40,442 bases of DNA, taken from positions 1 through 40,442 of the forward strand of contig NZ_CAMLHC010000050.1 of NCBI RefSeq assembly GCF_946479755.1. Reading direction: 5' to 3'. Position 1 is the first letter of the stretch, and each line of letters starts with the position of its first letter. The notes under the pieces are model-generated. The model saw only the letters and a list, made by a program, of their open reading frames with translations. It ran no database searches and was not told the origin of the DNA. Of this stretch, positions 33,671-40,442 are shown in pieces. The translations under genes and the position numbers were made by a program. Origin of the DNA: an uncultured Chitinophaga sp. (lineage in GTDB: Bacteria; Bacteroidota; Bacteroidia; Chitinophagales; Chitinophagaceae).

Positions 33671-34054
33671 TCAGAGGTTATCATTGTCTTCGGGGGATTC
33701 GGGTTCTATCTGCTGCAGCCGCCACTCGGTATAACCTACCATGTACATGGCGCCTGTCACTACCGCGCCTACAGTAATGTACCAGAACCAGTCGGTCTGG
33801 CTGTCGAAGAAGAGGGCGCAGGCGAGGCCGGTGGGGATCAGGATGATACCGATGCGCCGGGAGATGTATGCGGCGTGCTGATTGGCCGCCTGCCACATTT
33901 CCGGGCTGCGGGACGCGAGGGCACTACGATAGCCGTACCATGACCGGATGCTCTTAGGTGGGTAACGCCGGATAAAATACCCCATGAAGACGAAGATTAT
34001 CCCCGCGAAAATAGCTGCATTACAATACGTGGAATGCAAGAAATTCATGAACAT
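33671..34054 (-). CDS. SdpI-family membrane protein
   Basis: The product has 127 residues (start at 34054, second Met at 34048). Three membrane segments: about 13-28, 69-85 and 90-107. The loop PPKSIRSWYGYRSALASRSP followed by EMWQAANQHAA is the signature of the SdpI C-terminal domain. In Bacillus SdpI gives immunity to the SdpC killing factor; most homologues have no assigned role. It is a single gene between convergent and divergent neighbours. Confidence 0.82.
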   Translation of the reverse strand: MFMNFLHSTYCNAAIFAGIIFVFMGYFIRRYPPKSIRSWYGYRSALASRSPEMWQAANQHAAYISRRIGIILIPTGLACALFFDSQTDWFWYITVGAVVTGAMYMVGYTEWRLQQIEPESPEDNDNL

Positions 34055-34102
34055 GGGAGAGGGGTTTGGTTACTATAAGTTACGAAAAAATAATGGGTAC
34101 AT

Positions 34103-34137
34103 AAAAAAAGCTCCTGATAGACTCAGGAGCTTTTTTA
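34103..34137. terminator. Bidirectional intrinsic terminator
   Basis: AGCTCCTGA and TCAGGAGCT pair around TAGAC, flanked by seven A on one side and seven T on the other. On the minus strand it serves the AsmA-like gene ending at 34156. Confidence 0.85.
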
Positions 34138-34155
34138 TGATAATGGGTCAGATGA

Positions 34156-36864
34156 TTAGTGTTTGGTAGAATCGGCTGCCGGTTTTTTCTTGCCGAACAG
34201 GCCATTGAGCGTGTTTTTCACGGACTCGCCGGCTTGTTTGCCAACATTTTCCAGTGGTTTGCCACCGGTTGACGCAGCAGAATCTTTTTTACCGCCCAAC
34301 TGGTTCTTTAGCTCGTTTTTCAGCGCGTTGACAGCGTTGTTTTTGATCTGATTGACAGAGTCGCGCACCACGTTTTTCACGGTGTCAATTTTATTTTTCA
34401 CCAGTTCGGTCGCCTGGTTTTTCAGGTTGTTGGCGCTCTCTTTCAGGTCTGTTTTAAGGGACGGTTTCATGATGTTGCCGGCCATGAGTACCTGCAGATG
34501 CACGCTGTCGCCCAGGTTGACCGGGATGCCTTTGTTCTGTGCCTGTGACACGAGGTTATTCACCAGGCTGTTGCCGGCGGAGCCCATCAGGCTGCGGGGC
34601 AGGGCCAGTTGCAGGGTGTAATCCAGCGACTGGTCGAAACCGTGGGAGCCGGCGATGTTCATGGCGATGCCGTTGACCGCCACTTTAAACGGATTCACTT
34701 TTACGCGGCCGTTTTCGAAGGCGAAATAGTTTTTGATATCGCGCAGGGAGATGTCTTTCAGCTGGGAGATATTGAGTGTGTTGGCCAGCTGGTCTACCGG
34801 TGCGAACTGTTTCAGGAAGCCTTGTATCAGCAGCAGGTTACCGTCGCCGGAGAGGGTATTGAGTTCCGGGCTCATGTCTTTGCCGAGTTTGCCGTGCATC
34901 TTCAGCTGTGAAGTGATTTTGCCTGACAGGAACTTACCGATAGGCATCAGTTTCTGTACGGTGTTGAAGGTATTGAAAGTCTGCTGTACGTCCAGGTTCT
35001 GTACATCGTAGGCGATGTTGATGTCCGGGTTGGTTTTGCTGTTTTTGGTGCTGTAGCTGCCATTGATTTCCATGGTGCCTTGCAGGGCGTTGGCTTTCAG
35101 CTGTTGCATGGTCACGGTTTCATCTTTCACGAGCAGGGCGCCGGTAACGTTTTCGAGCACTGCTTTGTCATACAGCACTTTGCCGATGGCGGTTTGAAGG
35201 CTGATGTTCAGGTTGCCCGGAACGGCGAACGGCGTCATGGAAGCGCTATCAGCTTTAGCAGGTGTTGCTGCTTTGTTGTCTGCCGGGGTGCTGGTGGCGC
35301 CCATGAATTTATTCACATTCACCTGGTCGGCCTTAAAGTTGAGCTTACCGTCGAGGGGAGCGTTTTTAAACGTATAGGCGAGCAGGTTATTCACTTCTCC
35401 GTTGGCTTCGAAGTTGGTACCCAGGTATTGTCCGCTGAGGTCTTTCACGGTCACATTTTTGGGGTTGAACTGAAGGAAGAGATTTTTTACGTTGACGCCG
35501 TCGGGATAGTCCTTGCTTTTATACAGCATATTGCTGAGTTGCAGGGTACCGGCAGCGTAGAAGCGGTCGTATTGTTGTTTTTCGATGGCGCTCATATTGC
35601 CTTTGGCGGAGATGTCTGCGTCGAGGAGGCCGTTGAGCGTGGTACCAGCTTCCAGTTTCACGAACTGGGTGACTTTGGAGAGGTCTATTTTACCTTTCGC
35701 GGCGCCGTCCACGTACATGTCGGATACCGGTGTTTTCACCAGCAGGCGCAGGTCCAGCGGGGTATTGTCCATTTCCAGGTGCGCGGTAGGCATATCTACG
35801 ATGGTATGGTCAGGTACGCCGTCAGGGTTGCTGACTTTCATGGCGATCTGGATGTTTTTCACTGGTTTGGGCAGGTCAGGATACTGGAAGAAGCCGTCTT
35901 TCACGTTCAGATCCAGTCCGAAGGCCGGCATTTGTACCGGGGAGTAGTTGCCCTTTACATATCCGCCGAAAGCGGCGTTGCCGCTGGTTTTAATTTTATC
36001 GAAATCAGCTTTGTAGATAGCCGGAACGAGGGACAATATATCCTTGAAATTGGTGGAAGGCGCTTTAAAGCTCAGGTCCATACCGTAGGTGGAGTCGTTC
36101 ACCAGTTTGAAGAAGCCCTGCAGGGCCACCTCGAGGCTGTTGAGCGCTGCTTTACCTTCTTTCAGTGTATACGTGCTGGTGGTATTGTCTATCTGAATAT
36201 CCGCGTCCAGTTTGGTTTTTACGCTGGAGAGGTAGGGGATGGGGCCATAGCGGAAGGTGATGCCGTCTGCCCGGGTGCTGGTGGACAGGGTGAACTGGTC
36301 CTGCGTGAAATCGCCTTTGCCCTGGTGGGTGAGGCCATCGATGATCAGTTGCATATTGCCCTGCTGATCGTCGTAGTTGATTAGCGCATCTTCAATTTTA
36401 TATTGCTGCAGGCTCAGGGCGAAGGTGGTTTTGCTGGTATCCGCCGGGTTGGCCTGTGTGGTATCGGGTTTGGTAATGTTCCAGTTGGCGGCGCCGTTTT
36501 TATGAACAACGGCGTATATCCGTGGGTTGATAAGGGCCACGTTATAGATGTCCATTTTATCGCCTTTAATGACGCTCATCAGGTTGAGGGCTACGTCAAT
36601 CTGTTTTACCGCCAAGAGGGTATCTCCTTCAAATTCGCCGGTACCGGTTACCTGGAGCTCGTCCAGCCCTACGGCCAGCCGTGGGAAGTGCCGGAACAGG
36701 CTGATATCCACGTCTTTAAAGTCTACCTTGGCTGTCAGGTGTTTGTTGAGTTCTGTTTTTACTTTGGCGATGATCTTATCCTTAAAGAAATAAGGAATGG
36801 CGATAGCCGCCAGAATAAGTACTACCAGTGTAACCGCTACAATCTTCAGGATTTTTTTGAGCAT
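34156..36864 (-). CDS. AsmA-family envelope protein
   Basis: The product has 902 residues. One N-terminal membrane segment (residues 9-28) is followed by the AsmA start pattern (HLTAKVDFKDVDISLFRHFP, RLAVGLDELQVTG). The body is a long series of beta-strands with repeated subdomains, such as DLKVKD-type and NGSYSTKNSKTNPDINIAYD. The C-terminal part (LNTLSGDGNLLLIQGFLKQF, SGKITSQLKMHGKLGKD) matches AsmA-like C-terminal region. The last 100 residues are Lys/Asn-rich helical (NLKNQATELVKNKIDTVKNV). AsmA-like proteins resemble bridge-type lipid carriers between membranes; that role here is by family. Transcribed alone, with the terminator at 34103-34137. Confidence 0.88.
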   Translation of the reverse strand: MLKKILKIVAVTLVVLILAAIAIPYFFKDKIIAKVKTELNKHLTAKVDFKDVDISLFRHFPRLAVGLDELQVTGTGEFEGDTLLAVKQIDVALNLMSVIKGDKMDIYNVALINPRIYAVVHKNGAANWNITKPDTTQANPADTSKTTFALSLQQYKIEDALINYDDQQGNMQLIIDGLTHQGKGDFTQDQFTLSTSTRADGITFRYGPIPYLSSVKTKLDADIQIDNTTSTYTLKEGKAALNSLEVALQGFFKLVNDSTYGMDLSFKAPSTNFKDILSLVPAIYKADFDKIKTSGNAAFGGYVKGNYSPVQMPAFGLDLNVKDGFFQYPDLPKPVKNIQIAMKVSNPDGVPDHTIVDMPTAHLEMDNTPLDLRLLVKTPVSDMYVDGAAKGKIDLSKVTQFVKLEAGTTLNGLLDADISAKGNMSAIEKQQYDRFYAAGTLQLSNMLYKSKDYPDGVNVKNLFLQFNPKNVTVKDLSGQYLGTNFEANGEVNNLLAYTFKNAPLDGKLNFKADQVNVNKFMGATSTPADNKAATPAKADSASMTPFAVPGNLNISLQTAIGKVLYDKAVLENVTGALLVKDETVTMQQLKANALQGTMEINGSYSTKNSKTNPDINIAYDVQNLDVQQTFNTFNTVQKLMPIGKFLSGKITSQLKMHGKLGKDMSPELNTLSGDGNLLLIQGFLKQFAPVDQLANTLNISQLKDISLRDIKNYFAFENGRVKVNPFKVAVNGIAMNIAGSHGFDQSLDYTLQLALPRSLMGSAGNSLVNNLVSQAQNKGIPVNLGDSVHLQVLMAGNIMKPSLKTDLKESANNLKNQATELVKNKIDTVKNVVRDSVNQIKNNAVNALKNELKNQLGGKKDSAASTGGKPLENVGKQAGESVKNTLNGLFGKKKPAADSTKH

Positions 36865-36961
36865 AGGTTATCTTTTGAATTTTATGAATGTGAAGGTAGT
36901 TTTTTCCGGGAAAGGAGCAAAGCCTTCCGGGGGGAACCTGGCAGCTTCCTGCCATTTTTAC

Positions 36962-36969
36962 TATTTTTG
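36962..36969 (+). promoter_or_regulatory. Possible -7 promoter box before the TrmH-like gene
   Basis: TATTTTTG matches TAnnTTTG and lies 25 bp upstream of the ATG. No clear TTTG box is at the right distance upstream, so confidence is modest. Confidence 0.45.
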
Positions 36970-36994
36970 CGGTATTCGTGAAAATATCAGACGT

Positions 36995-37594
36995 ATGACA
37001 CCAGAAAGGAAGGAGCGGTTACTGAGCACCCTGAACAGGCGGCAGGCCAATTTAACCGTTGTATTGGAAGATGTGCAGGACCCGCATAACGTTTCAGCCG
37101 TATTACGTACCTGCGATGCCGTAGGCATCCAGGATGTGTATGTGATCAGTACCATGGCGCCGCGCCAGAAGAAATGGGGGCACAGAAGCAGCAGCAGTGC
37201 GGCTATGTGGCTGACCATCCACCAGTTTGACAATGTGGAGGAATGTGTGGCCGCGCTGCGGGCTAAATACGACAAGATCTTTACCACGCATCTGTCTACC
37301 GATGCTATCAGCCTTTATGATATCGACTTCACCGGCTCTGTGGCGCTGGTATTTGGTAATGAACAGATGGGCGTCAGTGAAAAGATCAGGTCAGTTTCCG
37401 ACGGCAACTTCATCATCCCGCAGATGGGGATCATCAAGTCGCTGAATATCTCCGTGGCCTGCGCTGTGAGCATCTATGAAGCCATGCGTCAGAAAACGCT
37501 GGCAGGACATTATGATAAGCCCGGCCTACCCCCTGATCAATACAATACCCTGCTGGAACAGTGGGGGTATCCGATAAATGAGGAGGGGGAATAA
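36995..37594 (+). CDS. TrmH-family tRNA/rRNA 2'-O-methyltransferase
   Basis: ATG 36995 (MTPERKERLLSTLNRRQANL) gives 199 residues; the longer frame from 36797 overlaps the AsmA start and is not credible. SpoU/TrmH motifs: LEDVQDPHNVSAVLRTCDAVG (motif 1), ALVFGNEQMGVSEKI (motif 2) and IPQMGIIKSLNISVACAVSI (motif 3), the trefoil-knot SAM site. Size and N-terminal region fit TrmH, which methylates the 2'-O of guanosine 18 in tRNA. A role on rRNA cannot be ruled out. The HEAT-like gene follows after 23 bp. Confidence 0.9.
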   Translation: MTPERKERLLSTLNRRQANLTVVLEDVQDPHNVSAVLRTCDAVGIQDVYVISTMAPRQKKWGHRSSSSAAMWLTIHQFDNVEECVAALRAKYDKIFTTHLSTDAISLYDIDFTGSVALVFGNEQMGVSEKIRSVSDGNFIIPQMGIIKSLNISVACAVSIYEAMRQKTLAGHYDKPGLPPDQYNTLLEQWGYPINEEGE

Positions 37595-37617
37595 AATAGT
37601 TTTAAACAAAGTAACAA

Positions 37618-38166
37618 ATGAATGAGGAAAAGCTGGTTCAGGAAGAGATTAGTTATATAGAGAACAATACTACTAAATTATGTAAATATCTGTACGATTT
37701 GTATTATACGGAACGTATAAAAGACATATCTGTTATTGAGAAGGTCCTGGCTTCCTATTTGGATGATAGACGCTCTGCGATAAGACGTGTCGCTATCTAT
37801 GGGCTGTTATTTGGATTAAAAATTCGACATGAAAAGTACAGATCAGCAGCGCTTCGATTTATCAACGATCCCGACAGCGATTTTGATTTGAGAATGTTTA
37901 GCTTGTCCGGCTTGTCACAGGCCTACATGGGTACTTCGGACGTGGCACTTTTAAAACTGTTTTATTCACTTTATAGTCATGATGAAGACACTGATATCAG
38001 AGCAACTTGTTTTGGAGGAATGTTAAGAATATTGGGCTTAAGTACGGTGGAGATTACGAGGGTAAATGGGAGTGTGATTGTTACAGAGGAAGATATACAA
38101 ACGGAGATGTTTGCCAGCCGGCTTAATGAGATTAGGGGAATCATTTCAGCGGATTATTCTGCCTAA
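37618..38166 (+). CDS. HEAT-like helical hypothetical protein
   Basis: The product has 182 residues with no signal or membrane segment. It is almost entirely helical, with HEAT-repeat-like units such as DDRRSAIRRVAIYGLLFGL, FINDPDSDFDLRMFSLSGLS and HDEDTDIRATCFGGMLRILG. Such scaffolds bind proteins or nucleic acids. It is AT-richer than trmH just upstream, from which it is 23 bp away. I recognise no named family. It may be an immunity-type or accessory gene, but nothing supports a specific job. Confidence 0.65.
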   Translation: MNEEKLVQEEISYIENNTTKLCKYLYDLYYTERIKDISVIEKVLASYLDDRRSAIRRVAIYGLLFGLKIRHEKYRSAALRFINDPDSDFDLRMFSLSGLSQAYMGTSDVALLKLFYSLYSHDEDTDIRATCFGGMLRILGLSTVEITRVNGSVIVTEEDIQTEMFASRLNEIRGIISADYSA

Positions 38167-38590
38167 ATATGATTTTTCCTGCAGTTGGCGTGTAGTCTGT
38201 TTTAAGTTTTGGAAGTGCTGAATATCTTGTGAATGATAATAATTTAGTGGAGCCAGTCTTGCCTTGAAGTCGATCAAATTCACAACTGATCATGATGGCG
38301 ATTTATTATCACTAATATTTAACAAGAAATTTTTTTTGAAATATTTTGTGATGTCAAAATTATTGTATCTTTAGTTTGACCTTGAATTTGTAGCCTGAAT
38401 AATTACCTATACCTGAGCAATGTATTGTTAACATCTGACAGGTTCCCTAAAAATGATTTTGTTATGATCTAAAAATATCTACCTTTGGACGCAGTAAGAG
38501 AAATGTAGAATTTGTAACGGAATTACCTATACCAGATATGAATTTTTAGCATTGTCGTTTAGATTTATCCTAACCAGATATACCTGAATT
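38167..38590. other. AT-rich intergenic region with promoter and direct repeats
   Basis: The 424-bp gap has no gene. It contains a full promoter match at 38458-38487, a direct repeat AATTACCTATACC at 38401-38413 and 38521-38533, and a related CCAGATATACCTGAA near 38574. T-rich runs occur around 38325-38345. Confidence 0.6.
38458..38487 (+). promoter_or_regulatory. Bacteroidota-type promoter before the 38591 gene
   Basis: TTTG at 38458-38461 and TACCTTTG at 38480-38487 are 18 bp apart. The TTG start is about 100 bp downstream, leaving a long leader that includes one copy of the AATTACCTATACC repeat. Confidence 0.72.
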
Positions 38591-40442
38591 TTGAAAACTT
38601 TATTGGCTTGTTTGTTTGTTGCCTTATTGTTCGTCATGCCCGTACATGCCCAGTTAAACGTGTTCAAAGGAGCCTCTGTGAATGATACAGGATATCTCAT
38701 CCTCCGGCAGGGTTGTAAAGCGCCCTTTTTTGTGCCTGTGGAACTTTATGGAAAACGGGACTCTGTAGCTGTTCCCGTTGTCAGGAAGCGTATACCTGTA
38801 AAGGTTATACCTGCTCCGTCGCGGACACCATGGATCACTATCCATGGCAATATTTCCTATGATTTGTTTTATCAGTCGAACGTTGACACTCCTTACATAG
38901 AACATGATATTTACCAGCATACGGTACAAACCGTACTGGACCTCACCGTAAAAAACAGGTACCCGCTGCATCTCGCTTTCAGCACGCAGATGGGAAACTC
39001 CAACCTGTTCAGGAATATCACCGGTATCAACCTTCAGTACACCAACCGTGATCTCAAACAAATGCTGCTGGCACGGGCAAGAGAGTGGGATAGCCGGAAA
39101 CTGAAACAGTTACAGGAGCTGGATAAGCTGCGCTCGGCTATTGCCAGCACCGGCGCTAATCTGGCCGCGCTCCGCGGATGGCTGTCTTCACAGGTACAAC
39201 TGCAACGACTGGTGGAAGAGAAAGAAAGAAATTTTTATGGTGTGGCCGATTCCGTAAAACAGGTTATGGCCGGCCTGGGAAGTGTTGAGCAGTGGCGCAA
39301 CAAGCTGCGGCTTGATCCGGACCGTATTCCGGATAAATGGAAGCTGGGTAATAAAATAACGCAGGTGAAGGACAGCCTGAAAAACAAAGTGTCGGAAAAT
39401 TCTTTTGAGGCTTACTACCGTAAAAAACAGCGGGAGGCAGATTCACTGGCCGGACATCTGGCTACAGCAGAAAAAAAATACCGGGAGCTGAATACAAAAT
39501 ATGGCCAGAAGACGGCCACGCTGGTGGATGCCATTACACATAGCAAAACAAATGGGGAATTGGTAGCCGCCCTGGACCAGATGAACCTGCCGGACAGCAT
39601 ATTGCCCAAAGGCTACAAGACGCTGTTGTCTGTTCGTTCCTTCGGTATCGGACGGACGATGGTGAATTATTCGGAGCTGACAGCGAAAGATATCAGCATC
39701 ACCGGAGTACAACTGGAGTATAACCCTTCTTTTTATTTTGCTGTGGCGTCAGGAGCTGTGGATTATCGTTTCCGCAATTATATCGTGAAGGAAAACAGGA
39801 GCCGGCAGTACCTGAGCCTGGTACGCGCTGGCTTTGGCATGAAGGAAGGTAACAATGTTATCCTTACTTATTACACCGGAAAAAAAGAACTGTACAACAT
39901 GAATACCCAGGGCGCAGACCCTGGAACCTACGCTGGACAGCATATTATGGGCATCGCACTGGAAGGGCAGTGGCGGCTTAACCGTGCTACCTATATCACC
40001 GCTGAAATGGCAAAGTCATCGATGCCGTATTATGCGAGGGCTGCTTCACATGAATCACCTTTTAATAGCATGCTCAATTTCGCTTCCCGTGATAACGAAG
40101 CCTATGCGCTGAAGTTTAGTACCATAGTAGAAAAAACGCACACGACTATCAGTGGTATGTTTAAGCAGATGGGGCGCAATTTCCAGTCGTTCAGCCTGTA
40201 TACCACGGGCTCCAGGCAGACAGCCTGGAACCTCCGGGTAGATCAGCCTTTTTTTAAACGGCAGCTTACAATCAGTGCTGCCATCCGCAAGAATGATTAT
40301 GTAACGTACATGATGCCGGCGAATTATCATAGTAATACGGTCTTCAAAAGCCTGCAGGCTACCTGGAGGAAGAAATACTGGCCGGTGATCACCGTAGGGT
40401 ATCAGCCCTCTTCACAGCTGATGAAACTTAGTGACGATCATT
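38591..40442 (+). CDS. Large exported protein, probable outer-membrane beta-barrel (3' end outside window)
   Basis: An open frame of 617 codons runs from TTG 38591 off the window edge. A stop (TGA) lies two codons upstream, so TTG is the only start that includes the signal peptide KTLLACLFVALLFVMPVHAQ. After a beta-rich part (WITIHGNISYDLFYQSN, LHLAFSTQMGNSNLFRN) comes a helical coiled-coil-like segment (about residues 155-330: LLARAREWDSRKLKQLQELD, ADSLAGHLATAEKKYREL). From about residue 345 alternating strands of a barrel follow (YNPSFYFAVASGAVDYRFRN, ITAEMAKSS, ALKFSTIVEK). I recognise no family. Nothing downstream is visible. Confidence 0.82.
   Translation, partial: MKTLLACLFVALLFVMPVHAQLNVFKGASVNDTGYLILRQGCKAPFFVPVELYGKRDSVAVPVVRKRIPVKVIPAPSRTPWITIHGNISYDLFYQSNVDTPYIEHDIYQHTVQTVLDLTVKNRYPLHLAFSTQMGNSNLFRNITGINLQYTNRDLKQMLLARAREWDSRKLKQLQELDKLRSAIASTGANLAALRGWLSSQVQLQRLVEEKERNFYGVADSVKQVMAGLGSVEQWRNKLRLDPDRIPDKWKLGNKITQVKDSLKNKVSENSFEAYYRKKQREADSLAGHLATAEKKYRELNTKYGQKTATLVDAITHSKTNGELVAALDQMNLPDSILPKGYKTLLSVRSFGIGRTMVNYSELTAKDISITGVQLEYNPSFYFAVASGAVDYRFRNYIVKENRSRQYLSLVRAGFGMKEGNNVILTYYTGKKELYNMNTQGADPGTYAGQHIMGIALEGQWRLNRATYITAEMAKSSMPYYARAASHESPFNSMLNFASRDNEAYALKFSTIVEKTHTTISGMFKQMGRNFQSFSLYTTGSRQTAWNLRVDQPFFKRQLTISAAIRKNDYVTYMMPANYHSNTVFKSLQATWRKKYWPVITVGYQPSSQLMKLSDDH

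Noticed and set aside
35080..36384. 434-codon plus-strand frame opposite the AsmA-like gene
   Set aside because: It is an antisense shadow; the minus-strand gene has a membrane anchor, family pattern and terminator.
36797..36994. N-terminal extension of the TrmH-like gene
   Set aside because: It overlaps the start of the AsmA-like gene and does not resemble TrmH; ATG 36995 fits the family start.

Overview
The window looks like chromosomal DNA from a member of the Bacteroidota, most likely Chitinophaga or a close relative (Chitinophagaceae). The evidence is several promoter-like sequences of the Bacteroidota type (TTTG, 17-21 bp, TAnnTTTG), weak or absent Shine-Dalgarno sequences, Bacteroidota-style Rhs/YD proteins, a TonB-dependent receptor with an N-terminal carboxypeptidase-regulatory-like domain, and Bacteroidota-typical families (DUF2520, DUF2851, AsmA-like, SdpI-like). 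The genus is an inference from gene content; no 16S rRNA is present.

Positions 1-8205 are accessory DNA. Two Rhs genes lie in tandem and share about 1.3 kb of nearly identical DNA (1-1322 against 3680-5001). They diverge abruptly at the end of the Rhs core into unrelated C-terminal tips. The first tip has a Cys/His pattern suggesting a papain-like fold and is followed 6 bp later by a small lipoprotein, a candidate immunity protein. The second gene lacks its 5' end, and a run of seven G breaks its frame; past the run another 120 codons stay open, followed by a small multi-pass membrane protein. Decayed fragments and small AT-rich orphan genes fill the rest. This is the layout of a polymorphic-toxin locus with exchanged and displaced tips.

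Positions 8229-17574 are mostly housekeeping. A TonB-dependent receptor sits behind a TPP riboswitch, so it probably imports thiamin. It is followed by an SSB protein, initiator tRNA-fMet, the ribosome-assembly GTPases Era and Der, a small Ala/Thr-rich lipoprotein, a SirB1-like transglutaminase-fold protein and DNA topoisomerase I.

Positions 17873-20805 hold a tight four-gene run: DUF2520 Rossmann protein, KdsC-type phosphatase, UbiA prenyltransferase and Maf. Facing it on the minus strand is a methionine operon (trans-sulfuration PLP enzyme, then homoserine dehydrogenase) led by a complete SAM-I riboswitch and intrinsic terminator. DUF2851, OsmC, a secreted beta-rich protein and lipoyl synthase LipA follow.

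Positions 27904-33605 encode a complete tripartite RND efflux pump (TolC-like, lipoprotein adaptor, HAE1-type pump). After it come an SdpI-like membrane protein, a large AsmA-like protein, a TrmH-family RNA methyltransferase and a HEAT-like protein. The window ends inside a large exported, probable outer-membrane beta-barrel protein that begins with TTG at 38591 and runs off the edge.

I found no CRISPR array, insertion sequence, prophage or rRNA. The least explained material is the Rhs region and the small genes attached to it.
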